Program-made: the position numbers and the translations under genes | Part shown: positions 31,535 through 39,355 of the stretch, piece by piece | Layout: every line of letters starts with the position of its first letter | Numbering within the stretch: position 1 is the first letter of the stretch | NCBI GenBank assembly: GCA_047614245.1 | Contig: JBLHIC010000014.1 | Coordinates: forward strand, 1-42,240 | Direction: 5' to 3' | Length of the DNA: 42,240 nt | DNA from: Ulvibacter sp047614245 | Lineage (GTDB): Bacteria; Bacteroidota; Bacteroidia; Flavobacteriales; Flavobacteriaceae | The notes under the pieces: generated by a model | The model's input: the letters and a program-made list of their open reading frames with translations, nothing else | Told to the model about the DNA's origin: nothing | The model's database searches: none

Positions 31535-31774
31535 ATGACAACTGAACAGTTAACAGAAAAAGTAGAAGCTGCGTTGGATGAGATCCGACCATTTCTTCAG
31601 AGTGACGGAGGTGACATCACCTTAGTGTCAATTGATGATGACAAAATTGTTAAAGTGCAATTAGAAGGCGCCTGCGTGGGATGTTCTGTAAATCAAATGA
31701 CTTTAAAAAGTGGGGTAGAAATGACTATAAAAAAGTATGCTCCTCAAATTGAAAGCGTGATTAACATAGAATAA
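31535..31774 (+). CDS. NifU-like domain Fe-S scaffold protein
   Basis: 79 residues, a single NifU C-terminal domain: EAALDEIRPFLQSDGGDITLV and the cluster-binding CVGC (Cys47, Cys50) in VQLEGACVGCSVNQMTLKSGVE. Binds a [4Fe-4S] or [2Fe-2S] cluster between monomers and passes it to target proteins. One base after the mrp stop, so co-transcribed; a functional link of scaffold with carrier is expected. Confidence 0.95.
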   Translation: MTTEQLTEKVEAALDEIRPFLQSDGGDITLVSIDDDKIVKVQLEGACVGCSVNQMTLKSGVEMTIKKYAPQIESVINIE

Positions 31775-31815
31775 ACGGTTTAGTTGGCGTTTAATGAAAG
31801 CGAAAAAAATAAAAC

Positions 31816-31828
31816 TTTTAGACTAAAA
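31816..31828. promoter_or_regulatory. Palindrome before the ferredoxin reductase
   Basis: TTTTAGACTAAAA, a perfect palindrome about a central A, 19 bp before the reductase ATG. Shares TTTAG/CTAAA with the mrp site. Could be an operator; could be chance in AT-rich DNA. Confidence 0.3.
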
Positions 31829-31847
31829 TTAATATTGTTCATTTTAG

Positions 31848-32900
31848 ATGATAAAGACTGACATACTTATAATTGGCGCTGGACCTACGGGTCTTTTTAC
31901 TGTTTTCGAGGCAGGATTATTAAAACTGAAGTGCCATTTAATTGATGCTTTACCCTTGCCAGGGGGACAATGTTCGGAGATCTATCCCAAAAAACCAATT
32001 TATGATATACCAGCTTTTCCTGAGATATTAGCCGGGGACTTGGTAGATAATCTAATGAAACAAATAGCGCCGTTTCAACCTGGTTTTACATTGGGTGAAC
32101 GCGCTCAAACAATCGAAACATTAGAAGACGGCTCATTTATAGTAACAACGTCAAAAGGAACACGGCATCAAGCTCCCATTGTTGCTATTGCTGGAGGATT
32201 GGGGAGTTTCGAGCCCAGAAAACCACCTATTGTATCAATTGAAAAATTTGAAGGGAATGGGGTAGAATATATAATACGTGACCCTGAATTTTATCGTTCT
32301 AAAAAAGTGATCATTTCGGGAGGTGGTGATTCAGCACTCGATTGGTGTATTTTCTTATCAGATATTGCCGATAGCGTAACTTTAGTTCATAGACGAAATG
32401 AATTTCGAGGGGCTCTGGACAGTGTAGAAAAGGTGCAGGAGTTAAAAAATTTGGGAAAGATTGATTTAATTACTCCAGCTGAGGTAGTTGGACTAAAAGG
32501 CAATACAAAAATTGAAGGGGTAGTAATTAAAAAGGGGGATGAGGAGATTATTGTTGAATGCGATCACTTTATTCCTTTGTTTGGCTTAGCGCCAAAACTT
32601 GGTCCTATAGCGGATTGGGGCTTGGAAATCGAGAAAAATGCAATCAAGGTTGACAACGCTCTTGATTATCAAACAAATATACCAGGAATTTATGCGATTG
32701 GAGACGTAAATACCTACCCAGGGAAGTTAAAACTAATTCTTTGTGGTTTTCATGAAGCGACATTGATGTGTCAAAGTGCTTATAAAAGGATTTTTCCGGA
32801 TAAACGTTATGTGATGAAGTATACCACAGTTAGCGGAGTTGAAGGGTTTGATGGTTCAAAGAAAGAAGCACCTAAGGCCATTATAAAAGCTATTATTTGA
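31848..32900 (+). CDS. Ferredoxin-NADP reductase, thioredoxin reductase-like type
   Basis: 350 residues. Transfers electrons between NADPH and ferredoxin. FAD-binding glycine motif near the start (TDILIIGAGPTGLFTVFEAG), GGQCSEIYPKKPIYDIPAFP, the NADPH-binding motif VIISGGGDSALDW, and IYAIGDVNTYPGKLKLILCGFHEA with the C-terminal FAD motif. There is no CxxC redox pair as in thioredoxin reductase, so this is the FNR2-type flavoenzyme. It precedes a ferredoxin gene by 3 bp, its likely partner. Confidence 0.92.
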   Translation: MIKTDILIIGAGPTGLFTVFEAGLLKLKCHLIDALPLPGGQCSEIYPKKPIYDIPAFPEILAGDLVDNLMKQIAPFQPGFTLGERAQTIETLEDGSFIVTTSKGTRHQAPIVAIAGGLGSFEPRKPPIVSIEKFEGNGVEYIIRDPEFYRSKKVIISGGGDSALDWCIFLSDIADSVTLVHRRNEFRGALDSVEKVQELKNLGKIDLITPAEVVGLKGNTKIEGVVIKKGDEEIIVECDHFIPLFGLAPKLGPIADWGLEIEKNAIKVDNALDYQTNIPGIYAIGDVNTYPGKLKLILCGFHEATLMCQSAYKRIFPDKRYVMKYTTVSGVEGFDGSKKEAPKAIIKAII

Positions 32901-32903
32901 TTT

Positions 32904-33233
32904 ATGATTGACATAAATATTACTATTGTCGACCGTCAAGGGATTTCTCATGAAATTACTGCTCCGACCGATATGAATATGAACTTAATGGAAATAGTTA
33001 AATCTTATGAACTAGCTCCTGAAGGTACAATTGGAATATGTGGAGGCATGGCGATGTGTGCTTCGTGCCAGTGTTATGTTGAAAGTGATCATCAACTTCT
33101 TGAAATAAGTGACAGCGAGGATGCTATGTTGTCGGAAGCATTCCACGTAAAGTCAAATAGCAGACTTGGTTGCCAAATTCAAATGAGTCCAGAAATGGAT
33201 GGTCTAAAAGTTCATTTGGCCCCAGAAAGCTAG
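32904..33233 (+). CDS. 2Fe-2S ferredoxin, adrenodoxin-like
   Basis: 109 residues, adrenodoxin/ISC type: Cys46, Cys52, Cys55 (C-x5-C-x2-C in GICGGMAMCASCQCYV) and Cys90 (SRLGCQI), binding one [2Fe-2S] cluster. Start MIDINITIVDRQGISHEITA is the fold's first strands; DSEDAMLSEAF is the acidic partner-binding patch. 3 bp after the reductase gene, so a reductase-ferredoxin pair; downstream partners may be Fe-S assembly or oxygenases such as the Rieske protein nearby. Confidence 0.94.
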   Translation: MIDINITIVDRQGISHEITAPTDMNMNLMEIVKSYELAPEGTIGICGGMAMCASCQCYVESDHQLLEISDSEDAMLSEAFHVKSNSRLGCQIQMSPEMDGLKVHLAPES

Positions 33234-33497
33234 TCGCTCGATTCGTCCGTTTTGTCGTCGATTAACTTTTGTGGAACTTTAAGTATAACACGAATTTTCT
33301 TTAACACACCATTATCCGTTGTTTCAATATGCCATTTGATTAATGAAATGGCTTCATTTTCGATTTTAATTCCTGAAATACTCCTTGGATGAACACAAAT
33401 CCCATCATTAAAAACAACAGTTTCAACAGGTTTAGGGAAACGAGGGCTATTTGTATGTCCTACGATGGTGATGATGTTATTATTATCGCTGATTCAT
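33230..33497 (-). pseudogene. C-terminal remnant of a metallophosphoesterase
   Basis: On the minus strand up to the stop at 33230 the frame reads NNNIITIVGHTNSPRFPKPV, ETVVFNDGICVHPRSISGIK, IENEAISLIKWHIETTDNG and a tail ending LIDDKTDESSD. This matches the end of calcineurin-like phosphoesterases of the 'GHTHRP...FNDGSCVHPRCITGI' pattern, here with GHTN instead of GHTH (a lost metal ligand). Upstream in the same frame is an immediate stop, and only the extension ELENES in the next frame remains, so the rest of the gene has gone. Its stop overlaps the ferredoxin stop region tail to tail. Confidence 0.6.
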
Positions 33498-33684
33498 TTT
33501 CTAGTTCGTCGTTCTACTTTAATTTGCTCTATTCTAGATAAACAAACTTTGAGGTCTGATTGAAGAATTAACTAAAATTCACATGACTCCATAAAATCTT
33601 CTTTCACAGTCTTGTTGAAAATGCACACCTTGGTGTTTTTCAACGTTTTGTCAATTTAAGTCTTAGGCAGATATAATTAAACTA
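33498..33684. other. Remnant/intergenic region with a hairpin
   Basis: Non-coding, probably decayed. Holds a hairpin: GTTGAAAA (33616-33623) with TTTTCAAC (33639-33646) plus inner ACACC/GGTGT. It lies about 40 bp past the acyl-CoA dehydrogenase stop on the minus strand, but no good U-run follows, so a terminator is only possible. Confidence 0.4.
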
Positions 33685-34863
33685 TTATTTAAATGCGTTT
33701 AAGCCTGTAACATCCATACCAGTTATTAGTAAGTGAATGTCGTGTGTTCCTTCATAAGTGATAACACTTTCTAAGTTCATAGAGTGGCGCATAATACTAT
33801 ATTCGCCAGTAATTCCCATTCCGCCTAACATTTGTCTCGCTTCACGCGCAATATTAATTGCCATATCGACATTGTTTCGTTTTGCCATTGAGATTTGAGC
33901 CGTAGTTGCTCTTCCTTCATTCTTTAAAACCCCTAAACGCCAAGTTAAAAGTTGTGCCTTCGTAATTTCTGTAATCATTTCGGCCAATTTCTTTTGTTGT
34001 AATTGAAATTGTCCAATAGGTTTTCCAAACTGAATTCTCTCTTTAGAATATCTCAGGGCAGTATCATAGCAATCCATTGCTGCACCAATAGCACCCCAAG
34101 CAATACCATATCTGGCAGAGTCTAAACATCCAAGTGGAGCTCCCAATCCAGATTTGTTCGGAAGTATATTTTCTTTAGGAACTTTTACATTGTCAAATAT
34201 TAACTCTCCAGTTGAAGAAGCTCGTAGGGACCATTTGTTGTGGGTTTCTGGTGTTGTAAAGCCATCCATTCCACGTTCCACAATTAATCCGTGAATCCTG
34301 CCCGATTCGTCTTTTGCCCAAACAACAGCTACCTGTGCAAAGGGAGCATTGCTAATCCACATTTTTGCACCATTAAGTAGATAATGGTCACCCATATCTT
34401 TAAAATTGGTTGTCATTCCTCCCGGATTTGAACCGTGATCAGGTTCTGTCAAGCCAAAACATCCCATCCACTCGCCTGAAGCCAATTTTGGCAAATATTT
34501 TTGACGTTGCTCTTCGTTACCGTATTTCCAAATAGGGTACATCACCAAAGATGATTGTACAGATGCAGTACTTCGAACTCCGCTATCGCCTCGCTCAATT
34601 TCCTGCATAATTAGGCCATAAGAAATTTGATCTAATCCGGCTCCACCATATTCTTCAGGAATGTAAGGGCCAAAGGCTCCAATTTCTGCTAAACCGTTAA
34701 CTATTTGGGTTGGAAATTCTGCTCTCTGAGCATAATCTTCTATAATTGGTGAAACGTCACGCTTTACCCATTCCCGGGCTGCATCACGAACTAATTTGTG
34801 TTCATCGGACAGTAAATCGTCAAGAACGTAATAATCTGGAGCTTCGAATAAATCAGGTTTCAT
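33685..34863 (-). CDS. Acyl-CoA dehydrogenase, glutaryl-CoA type
   Basis: 392 residues. Flavoenzyme; the glutaryl-CoA type both oxidises and decarboxylates glutaryl-CoA to crotonyl-CoA in lysine/tryptophan breakdown. Features: LIMQEIERGDSGVRSTASVQSSLVMYPI, MGCFGLTEPDHGSNPGGM (flavin/substrate loop), KMWISNAPFA, the later RIQFGKPIGQFQLQQKKLAEM, and the catalytic Glu371 in the YEGTHDIH motif. Glutaryl-CoA dehydrogenases show the same SGVRS and YEGTHDIH pattern, which is why I prefer this over short-chain types. Minus-strand single gene with a candidate promoter upstream. Confidence 0.9.
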   Translation of the reverse strand: MKPDLFEAPDYYVLDDLLSDEHKLVRDAAREWVKRDVSPIIEDYAQRAEFPTQIVNGLAEIGAFGPYIPEEYGGAGLDQISYGLIMQEIERGDSGVRSTASVQSSLVMYPIWKYGNEEQRQKYLPKLASGEWMGCFGLTEPDHGSNPGGMTTNFKDMGDHYLLNGAKMWISNAPFAQVAVVWAKDESGRIHGLIVERGMDGFTTPETHNKWSLRASSTGELIFDNVKVPKENILPNKSGLGAPLGCLDSARYGIAWGAIGAAMDCYDTALRYSKERIQFGKPIGQFQLQQKKLAEMITEITKAQLLTWRLGVLKNEGRATTAQISMAKRNNVDMAINIAREARQMLGGMGITGEYSIMRHSMNLESVITYEGTHDIHLLITGMDVTGLNAFK

Positions 34864-34885
34864 TTATGTGTGTTTTTTCTCTCAA

Positions 34886-34893
34886 CAAATTTA
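34886..34893 (-). promoter_or_regulatory. Putative -7 element of the acyl-CoA dehydrogenase gene
   Basis: Minus-strand TAAATTTG, a full TAnnTTTG match 22 bp from the ATG. It lies between the arms of a perfect 10-bp inverted repeat (ATGTGTGTTT at 34866-34875, AAACACACAT at 34907-34916), a possible operator. Confidence 0.4.
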
Positions 34894-34948
34894 AGTATTG
34901 CAATCGAAACACACATTTAAATGATGATAAATCTTTACAAATCTATTT

Positions 34949-36037
34949 TTATTTATTTAGGAATTTTGCTAATAAACTATGGAAATGATGCACACCTTGT
35001 TCTCTTGATGGAGAAAAACGACCCGCCTTATAAAAGGATGAATTAACTCCTTTTTGAACATTCTCGACCACAAACTCATCTTCTCGTTGTACCTTTTCCA
35101 AACCACTTCCTGCACCTTTGTCGAGTTTTGAAGGATCATAGACATAAGAAATAAAGGAGACTTTTGTTCTATTGATGTCTATTGGTTTGACAACATTTAT
35201 AGATAGACCCCAGGGATAAAAATTAAACATCATATTGGGGAAGACCCAATAATAATAGGCGGCTACATTTTTACCATAATCTATATGGCCTTCCGGTAAA
35301 TCAAAAACCTCCGTGGCTTCGTCCGTATATCCAATTTGAAGACTACAATACTCGTATGTTTCCGTTTTATAGCTTCCGTAATCTAGTACTTTGTTTAATT
35401 CTTCATGCACAAATGGCACATGAAATCCTTCTAGGTAATTATCGCAATACAAGGCCCAATGAGCGTGAACCAAAAAGTCTTTCGATAATACTGGATCTAA
35501 AAAAAACTCATCCAAAGGTAGGAACCCAACTCGTTCTTTCATTTTATTAATTACCCCACTAAACTCGAAATTCGGATTGAGTCCCGCAAACAATAAAGGA
35601 CCCCATTTTTCAATAGGAAATTTATGGAGATTGTCACAGGGTCTAGGAAAATCTTCAGCCGCCTCAAACTCCGGCATACTCTCATAACTTCCATCTAAAC
35701 CGAAACGTCTTCCATGATATGTGCAAATTAATTTTTTTGATTTTCCAGGGTTCAAAGCCACTAAGTTTCCTCTATGAGTACAAACGTTCGACAAGCAACT
35801 TATAGTTTCATCAGCCTGTTTTGTGATTAATAATGGTTCCGTTAAATATCCATCTAACAATACAAATGGATGCACCGATTGAGGTAATTTCACCAAATTC
35901 TCATCACCAATCCATTGCCAGGATTTTAGAAAGACCTTTTCTTTTAGTGATTCAAATACATCTCTGTCCCTATAGAATGACGCAGGAAGCGTTTCAGCTT
36001 TGCTTATATCTGGTTGAATTGTAAATTTGTTTTTCAT
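34949..36037 (-). CDS. Rieske 2Fe-2S non-heme iron oxygenase, alpha subunit
   Basis: 362 residues. Rieske domain with Cys86-x-His88 and Cys105-x2-His108 (CTHRGNLVALNPG, then CTYHGRRFGLDG), binding a [2Fe-2S] cluster. Catalytic domain with iron-binding His206 and His211 in DNYLEGFHVPFVHEEL, as in choline monooxygenase and ring-hydroxylating dioxygenases. Electrons would come from a ferredoxin and reductase, perhaps those at 31.8-33.2 kb. The substrate is unknown; quaternary amines are possible in this family. Divergent from the amino acid permease, sharing a 75-bp promoter region. Confidence 0.9.
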   Translation of the reverse strand: MKNKFTIQPDISKAETLPASFYRDRDVFESLKEKVFLKSWQWIGDENLVKLPQSVHPFVLLDGYLTEPLLITKQADETISCLSNVCTHRGNLVALNPGKSKKLICTYHGRRFGLDGSYESMPEFEAAEDFPRPCDNLHKFPIEKWGPLLFAGLNPNFEFSGVINKMKERVGFLPLDEFFLDPVLSKDFLVHAHWALYCDNYLEGFHVPFVHEELNKVLDYGSYKTETYEYCSLQIGYTDEATEVFDLPEGHIDYGKNVAAYYYWVFPNMMFNFYPWGLSINVVKPIDINRTKVSFISYVYDPSKLDKGAGSGLEKVQREDEFVVENVQKGVNSSFYKAGRFSPSREQGVHHFHSLLAKFLNK

Positions 36038-36065
36038 AGGATTATTAAATGTATATTTAACACTG

Positions 36066-36077
36066 CCTAAATTTAGG
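36066..36077. promoter_or_regulatory. 12-bp palindrome in the divergent promoter region
   Basis: CCTAAATTTAGG, a perfect 12-bp palindrome centred in the gap between the Rieske and permease genes, 29 bp from one start and 36 bp from the other. An operator for coordinated control of both genes is an inference. Confidence 0.4.
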
Positions 36078-36112
36078 TAATTAAAATCTAATGCTTTGAT
36101 CGAAGAGATACT

Positions 36113-37423
36113 ATGGCGAAGGAAGTAGAAAAAATTGGTTTATTAACGGCAACTTCTCTTGTTGTGGGTAATATGATTGGTGTAGGTATTTTTGTTTTGC
36201 CAGCAGTATTATCAAACTACGGGAGTATTAGTTTGTTAGGATGGATTTTTACGGCTGCTGGGGCATTAATTTTAGCTAAAATATTTAGTAATTTCAGTAA
36301 GATAATTGCAAGCAAGAGTGGTGGTCCATATGTTTATTCTAAAGCTGGGTTCGGTGATTTCACTGGGTTTTTAGTTGCCTGGGGATACTGGATTGCGTGC
36401 TGGGTGAGTAATGGGGCAGTAGCAATCGCCGTCATTGGAGCGGCTAGTTTTTTTGTTCCAGAATTAGCAACTAACTCGGTCTTATCCGTATCAATAGGAT
36501 TAGGGCTTATTTGGGTTTTTACTTGGATCAATTCTAGAGGAATTAAAGAGTCTGGGAGAGTTCAATTGGTTACTACTATTATAAAAATTTTACCATTACT
36601 ATTTATTATAGTAATCGGACTATTCTTTTTTAAAATAGATAATTTTCCATCTTTTAACTTAACCGGGGAAAATAATTTTTCAACATTATCTGCTGTAGCT
36701 ACATTAACTTTATACGCGTTTTTAGGTATTGAATGCGCCACTATTCCAGCAGGGAATATAAAAAATCCTGAAAGAACTATACCGAGAGCGACCATGTTAG
36801 GTGCCGTCATTACAACAGTTTTGTATATACTGGGTACAGTTGTTTTATTTGGAATATTGCCTTTGGATATCCTTCAAAGTTCACCTGCCCCATTTGCAGA
36901 GGCCGCTAAGGTTATGGGTGGTGAATATGGAGGTTATTTTGTTGCTATTGGTGTAATAATATCGGGGCTTGGAGTATTAAATGGCTGGATCTTAATTACG
37001 GGGCAAATTTCTATGGCAACGGCAAAAGATGATTTATTTCCGGACTTTTTCAAGAAGGAAAATAAAAATGGAGCTCCTATGAATGGGTTCGTTATCGGCG
37101 GAATTTTGTCTTCGATTGTTATGTTAATGAACTATACAGAAGGATTGGTTGAGCAATTTGAATTTATTATTCAAATTACAACTTTGGTTGCGTTAATGCC
37201 TTATTTGTTTACAGCAGCATCCTATGCATTAATTGTTATTGAAAAAAAGCTTCACACTAAAAGCTGGATAAAAACTTTTGTATTATCAGGATTAGGATTT
37301 TCCTATTCACTATGGGCAATATATGGTTCTGGATCCGATATTGTTTTCTATGGTTTTTTACTCATGTTAATGGGGATACCAGTTTATGTTTATATGAAGT
37401 GGATTAAAAACAAAGAGGATTAA
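36113..37423 (+). CDS. APC family amino acid permease (AdiC/arginine-type)
   Basis: 436 residues with about twelve helices. Start KIGLLTATSLVVGNMIGVGIFVLPAVLSNYGSISLLG is the APC signature (GxMIGxGIF...), with the following ASKSGGPYVYSKAGFGDF and the later FLGIECATIPAGNIKNPERTIPRATMLGA. Best fit is the AdiC-like basic amino acid branch. It is directly followed by, and overlaps (TAATG), a dimethylargininase-like hydrolase, which suggests it imports that enzyme's substrate or exchanges it with its product; an arginine derivative is likely. Confidence 0.88.
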   Translation: MAKEVEKIGLLTATSLVVGNMIGVGIFVLPAVLSNYGSISLLGWIFTAAGALILAKIFSNFSKIIASKSGGPYVYSKAGFGDFTGFLVAWGYWIACWVSNGAVAIAVIGAASFFVPELATNSVLSVSIGLGLIWVFTWINSRGIKESGRVQLVTTIIKILPLLFIIVIGLFFFKIDNFPSFNLTGENNFSTLSAVATLTLYAFLGIECATIPAGNIKNPERTIPRATMLGAVITTVLYILGTVVLFGILPLDILQSSPAPFAEAAKVMGGEYGGYFVAIGVIISGLGVLNGWILITGQISMATAKDDLFPDFFKKENKNGAPMNGFVIGGILSSIVMLMNYTEGLVEQFEFIIQITTLVALMPYLFTAASYALIVIEKKLHTKSWIKTFVLSGLGFSYSLWAIYGSGSDIVFYGFLLMLMGIPVYVYMKWIKNKED

Positions 37424-38301
37424 TGAAAACGACACATCATTCAGAGTTTTTAAAGTTAGAATCAGTTTTAATAAAACCAGCAGTAAATGCCTTTGTTTCT
37501 GAAGAGCTTCTGAAAGCGCAGTGGGATGCATTAAATTACTTGTCTCAGCCAAACTTTAATACTTCCGTTAATGAGTACAAATTGTTTGAGAATCACTTGT
37601 ATGAAGCAAATATCGAAATTCATCATTTTCCGCAGAATTTAACTCTGAGTATCGATTCAATTTATTGCCGAGACGCGGCTATTGCTACCGACTTCGGAAT
37701 GATACTTTGCAATATGGGTAAGGAAGGAAGAAAAGGAGAGCCCGAAGCTCAAAAGCATGCTTTTGAAAGCTTAGGAATTCCTATCCTAGGAGAAATTTGT
37801 ACCCCTGGGACATTGGAAGGCGGAGATGTTGCTTGGCTAGATGAAAAAACATTGGCTGTCGGTCATACCTATAGAACGAATGAAGCTGGTATTGCGCAAT
37901 TAAAAGGTTTACTGGAGCCTAACGGAATTGAGGTCGTGGTGGCCGAATTACCACACTATAAAGGAGCGTCTGATGTGTTTCACCTGATGTCTATTTTGAG
38001 TCCTGTTGCTAAGGATTTAGCAGTGGTTTATTCTCCATTAATGCCAATAAAACTCAGAAATGAACTTATAAAACGAGGGTTTAAATTTGTTGAGGTTCCG
38101 GAAGACGAATTTGATTCTATGGGTTGCAATGTATTGGCTGTCGCTCCTAGAAAGTGTATTATGGTAGAAGGAAATCCGAAGACCAAGGAAGCACTTGAAG
38201 CTGCAGGTTGCGATGTGTTTGCATATAAAGGAGATGAAATAAGTGTAAAAGGCGGTGGCGGTCCTACCTGTTTAACCCGACCGCTGCTTCGGAGTTATTA
38301 G
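37423..38301 (+). CDS. Dimethylargininase/amidinotransferase-family hydrolase
   Basis: 292 residues in the guanidine-modifying superfamily (DDAH, arginine deiminase, amidinotransferase). The substrate Asp region SIDSIYCRDAAIATDFG, the later GTLEGGDVAWL, His187 in GASDVFHLMSIL, and nucleophile Cys283 in the C-terminal GGGGPTCLTRPLLRSY. All catalytic positions look intact, so it should hydrolyse an arginine-like compound (for example dimethylarginine to citrulline, or arginine). Which substrate cannot be read from the sequence. Coupled to the permease by TAATG. Confidence 0.87.
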   Translation: MKTTHHSEFLKLESVLIKPAVNAFVSEELLKAQWDALNYLSQPNFNTSVNEYKLFENHLYEANIEIHHFPQNLTLSIDSIYCRDAAIATDFGMILCNMGKEGRKGEPEAQKHAFESLGIPILGEICTPGTLEGGDVAWLDEKTLAVGHTYRTNEAGIAQLKGLLEPNGIEVVVAELPHYKGASDVFHLMSILSPVAKDLAVVYSPLMPIKLRNELIKRGFKFVEVPEDEFDSMGCNVLAVAPRKCIMVEGNPKTKEALEAAGCDVFAYKGDEISVKGGGGPTCLTRPLLRSY

Positions 38302-38610
38302 TGAGTAGAACTCCGGAAGCTCTGCCTTTTGCATAGTTTACTGATTCAAGACTTTTAGAACCAATATTTTTTGACCCAAGACCCGGAATAAAGAAGTGAC
38401 TTCTCGATACTAAATTCAAATTTACTGGCGTAATTTGAATTTCACACGAAGTGACTGTGCTAGCAATTAGATGTGAGATGTTAGTATTGAGATGTGAGAA
38501 AAAAAAGTAAAGAATAAATAAAATATTGAAAGTCAACCCAGAACCCAAAACCAAGAGTCTTTCTTCTTTCTTCTTTCTTCTTGCAGCGAAGCGGTCGTGC
38601 CTCTGTTTAT
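38302..38610. other. Non-coding stretch with low-complexity repeat
   Basis: Gene-free. Contains two copies of AGATGTGAG about 21 bp apart (near 38468 and 38489) and a TTCTTCTTTC repeat tract (about 38559-38583) close to the end of trmN6. AGATGTGAG-type repeats near gene ends are the only clear structure. A 96-codon antisense frame starts here but has no recognisable content. Confidence 0.5.
38559..38583. repeat. TTCTTCTTTC microsatellite-like tract
   Basis: Repeated TTTCTTC units (two and a half to three copies), ending at TTGCAGCG. Too far from any start to act as a promoter switch for a plus-strand gene; possibly phase-variable length, but in non-coding DNA. Confidence 0.5.
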
Positions 38611-39354
38611 TTACATTTTCAGATAAAAATCTTTCACCAAACTACGATAGGCATCTGTGTATTGATGTCTTTCGGTTTCTATGGTTAGTTCAGTTAATTC
38701 AATTTCCGCAGATTGGAATGAAAATTCAAGGAGACTTCTTTTCTCTTCGGAAGTGCTATTTCCCCTAACTCTACAAATCCGTTTTGGAAATAGACTAGCT
38801 TCTGAAGCTAAGCTAATGAATGACTCCTCTTCCTTCCTAGGAAGTATTAAAGCAAAGGTTCCTTTTTCTGAAAGTAATTTATGAACGCAACCTATAAGAT
38901 GCTCAAAGGGAAGTGCATCATTAAACCTAGCGAGTTTTCTAGATTTCTGCATTATTTTCTCTCCCTCTGGGAGAGATTCACTTTTTCGGAGAGAGGGCGA
39001 ATAGAACGGCGGATTAGAAACAATCAAATCATAGGTTTCGTCCACCTCTGTAGCAAACTTTTGAGCTGAAGCGTGATAACAAAATAAACGGTCGGCCCAA
39101 GGAGAGTTTTCAAAATTATCGATGCATTGTTCAAAAGCTGCATCATCGATTTCAATAGCATCTATATCCGCAAAAGCGTTTCGTTGGGCAAGCTGAAGCG
39201 CAATAATTCCAGTTCCTGCGCCGAGATCAAGTATCTGGTTAGCATTTGGGTCAATAGTTGCCCAGGCCCCAAGTAAAACTCCATCGGTGCCGATTTTCAT
39301 TGCGCATCGATCTTGATTTATAGAGAATTCTTTAAATTGAAACGGAAGTGACAT
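38611..39354 (-). CDS. tRNA1(Val) adenine(37)-N6-methyltransferase
   Basis: 247 residues from the ATG at 39354; a TTG further up overlaps rimM. SAM fold with ILDLGAGTGIIALQLAQR and ADIDAIEIDDAAFEQC, and the adenine-N6 signature NPPF in DLIVSNPPFYSPSLRKSESLP. N-terminal FSINQDRCAMKIGTDGVLLGAW is the TrmN6 (YfiC) signature. Methylates A37 next to the anticodon of tRNA-Val. It starts 1 bp after the rimM stop and is the third gene of the rpsP-rimM run. Confidence 0.92.
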   Translation of the reverse strand: MSLPFQFKEFSINQDRCAMKIGTDGVLLGAWATIDPNANQILDLGAGTGIIALQLAQRNAFADIDAIEIDDAAFEQCIDNFENSPWADRLFCYHASAQKFATEVDETYDLIVSNPPFYSPSLRKSESLPEGEKIMQKSRKLARFNDALPFEHLIGCVHKLLSEKGTFALILPRKEEESFISLASEASLFPKRICRVRGNSTSEEKRSLLEFSFQSAEIELTELTIETERHQYTDAYRSLVKDFYLKM

Positions 39355-39355
39355 A

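Noticed and set aside
38264..38554. 96-codon minus-strand frame at the end of the DDAH-like gene
   Set aside because: Overlaps the 3' end of a confident gene, low-complexity N-terminus, no similarity that I can recognise.
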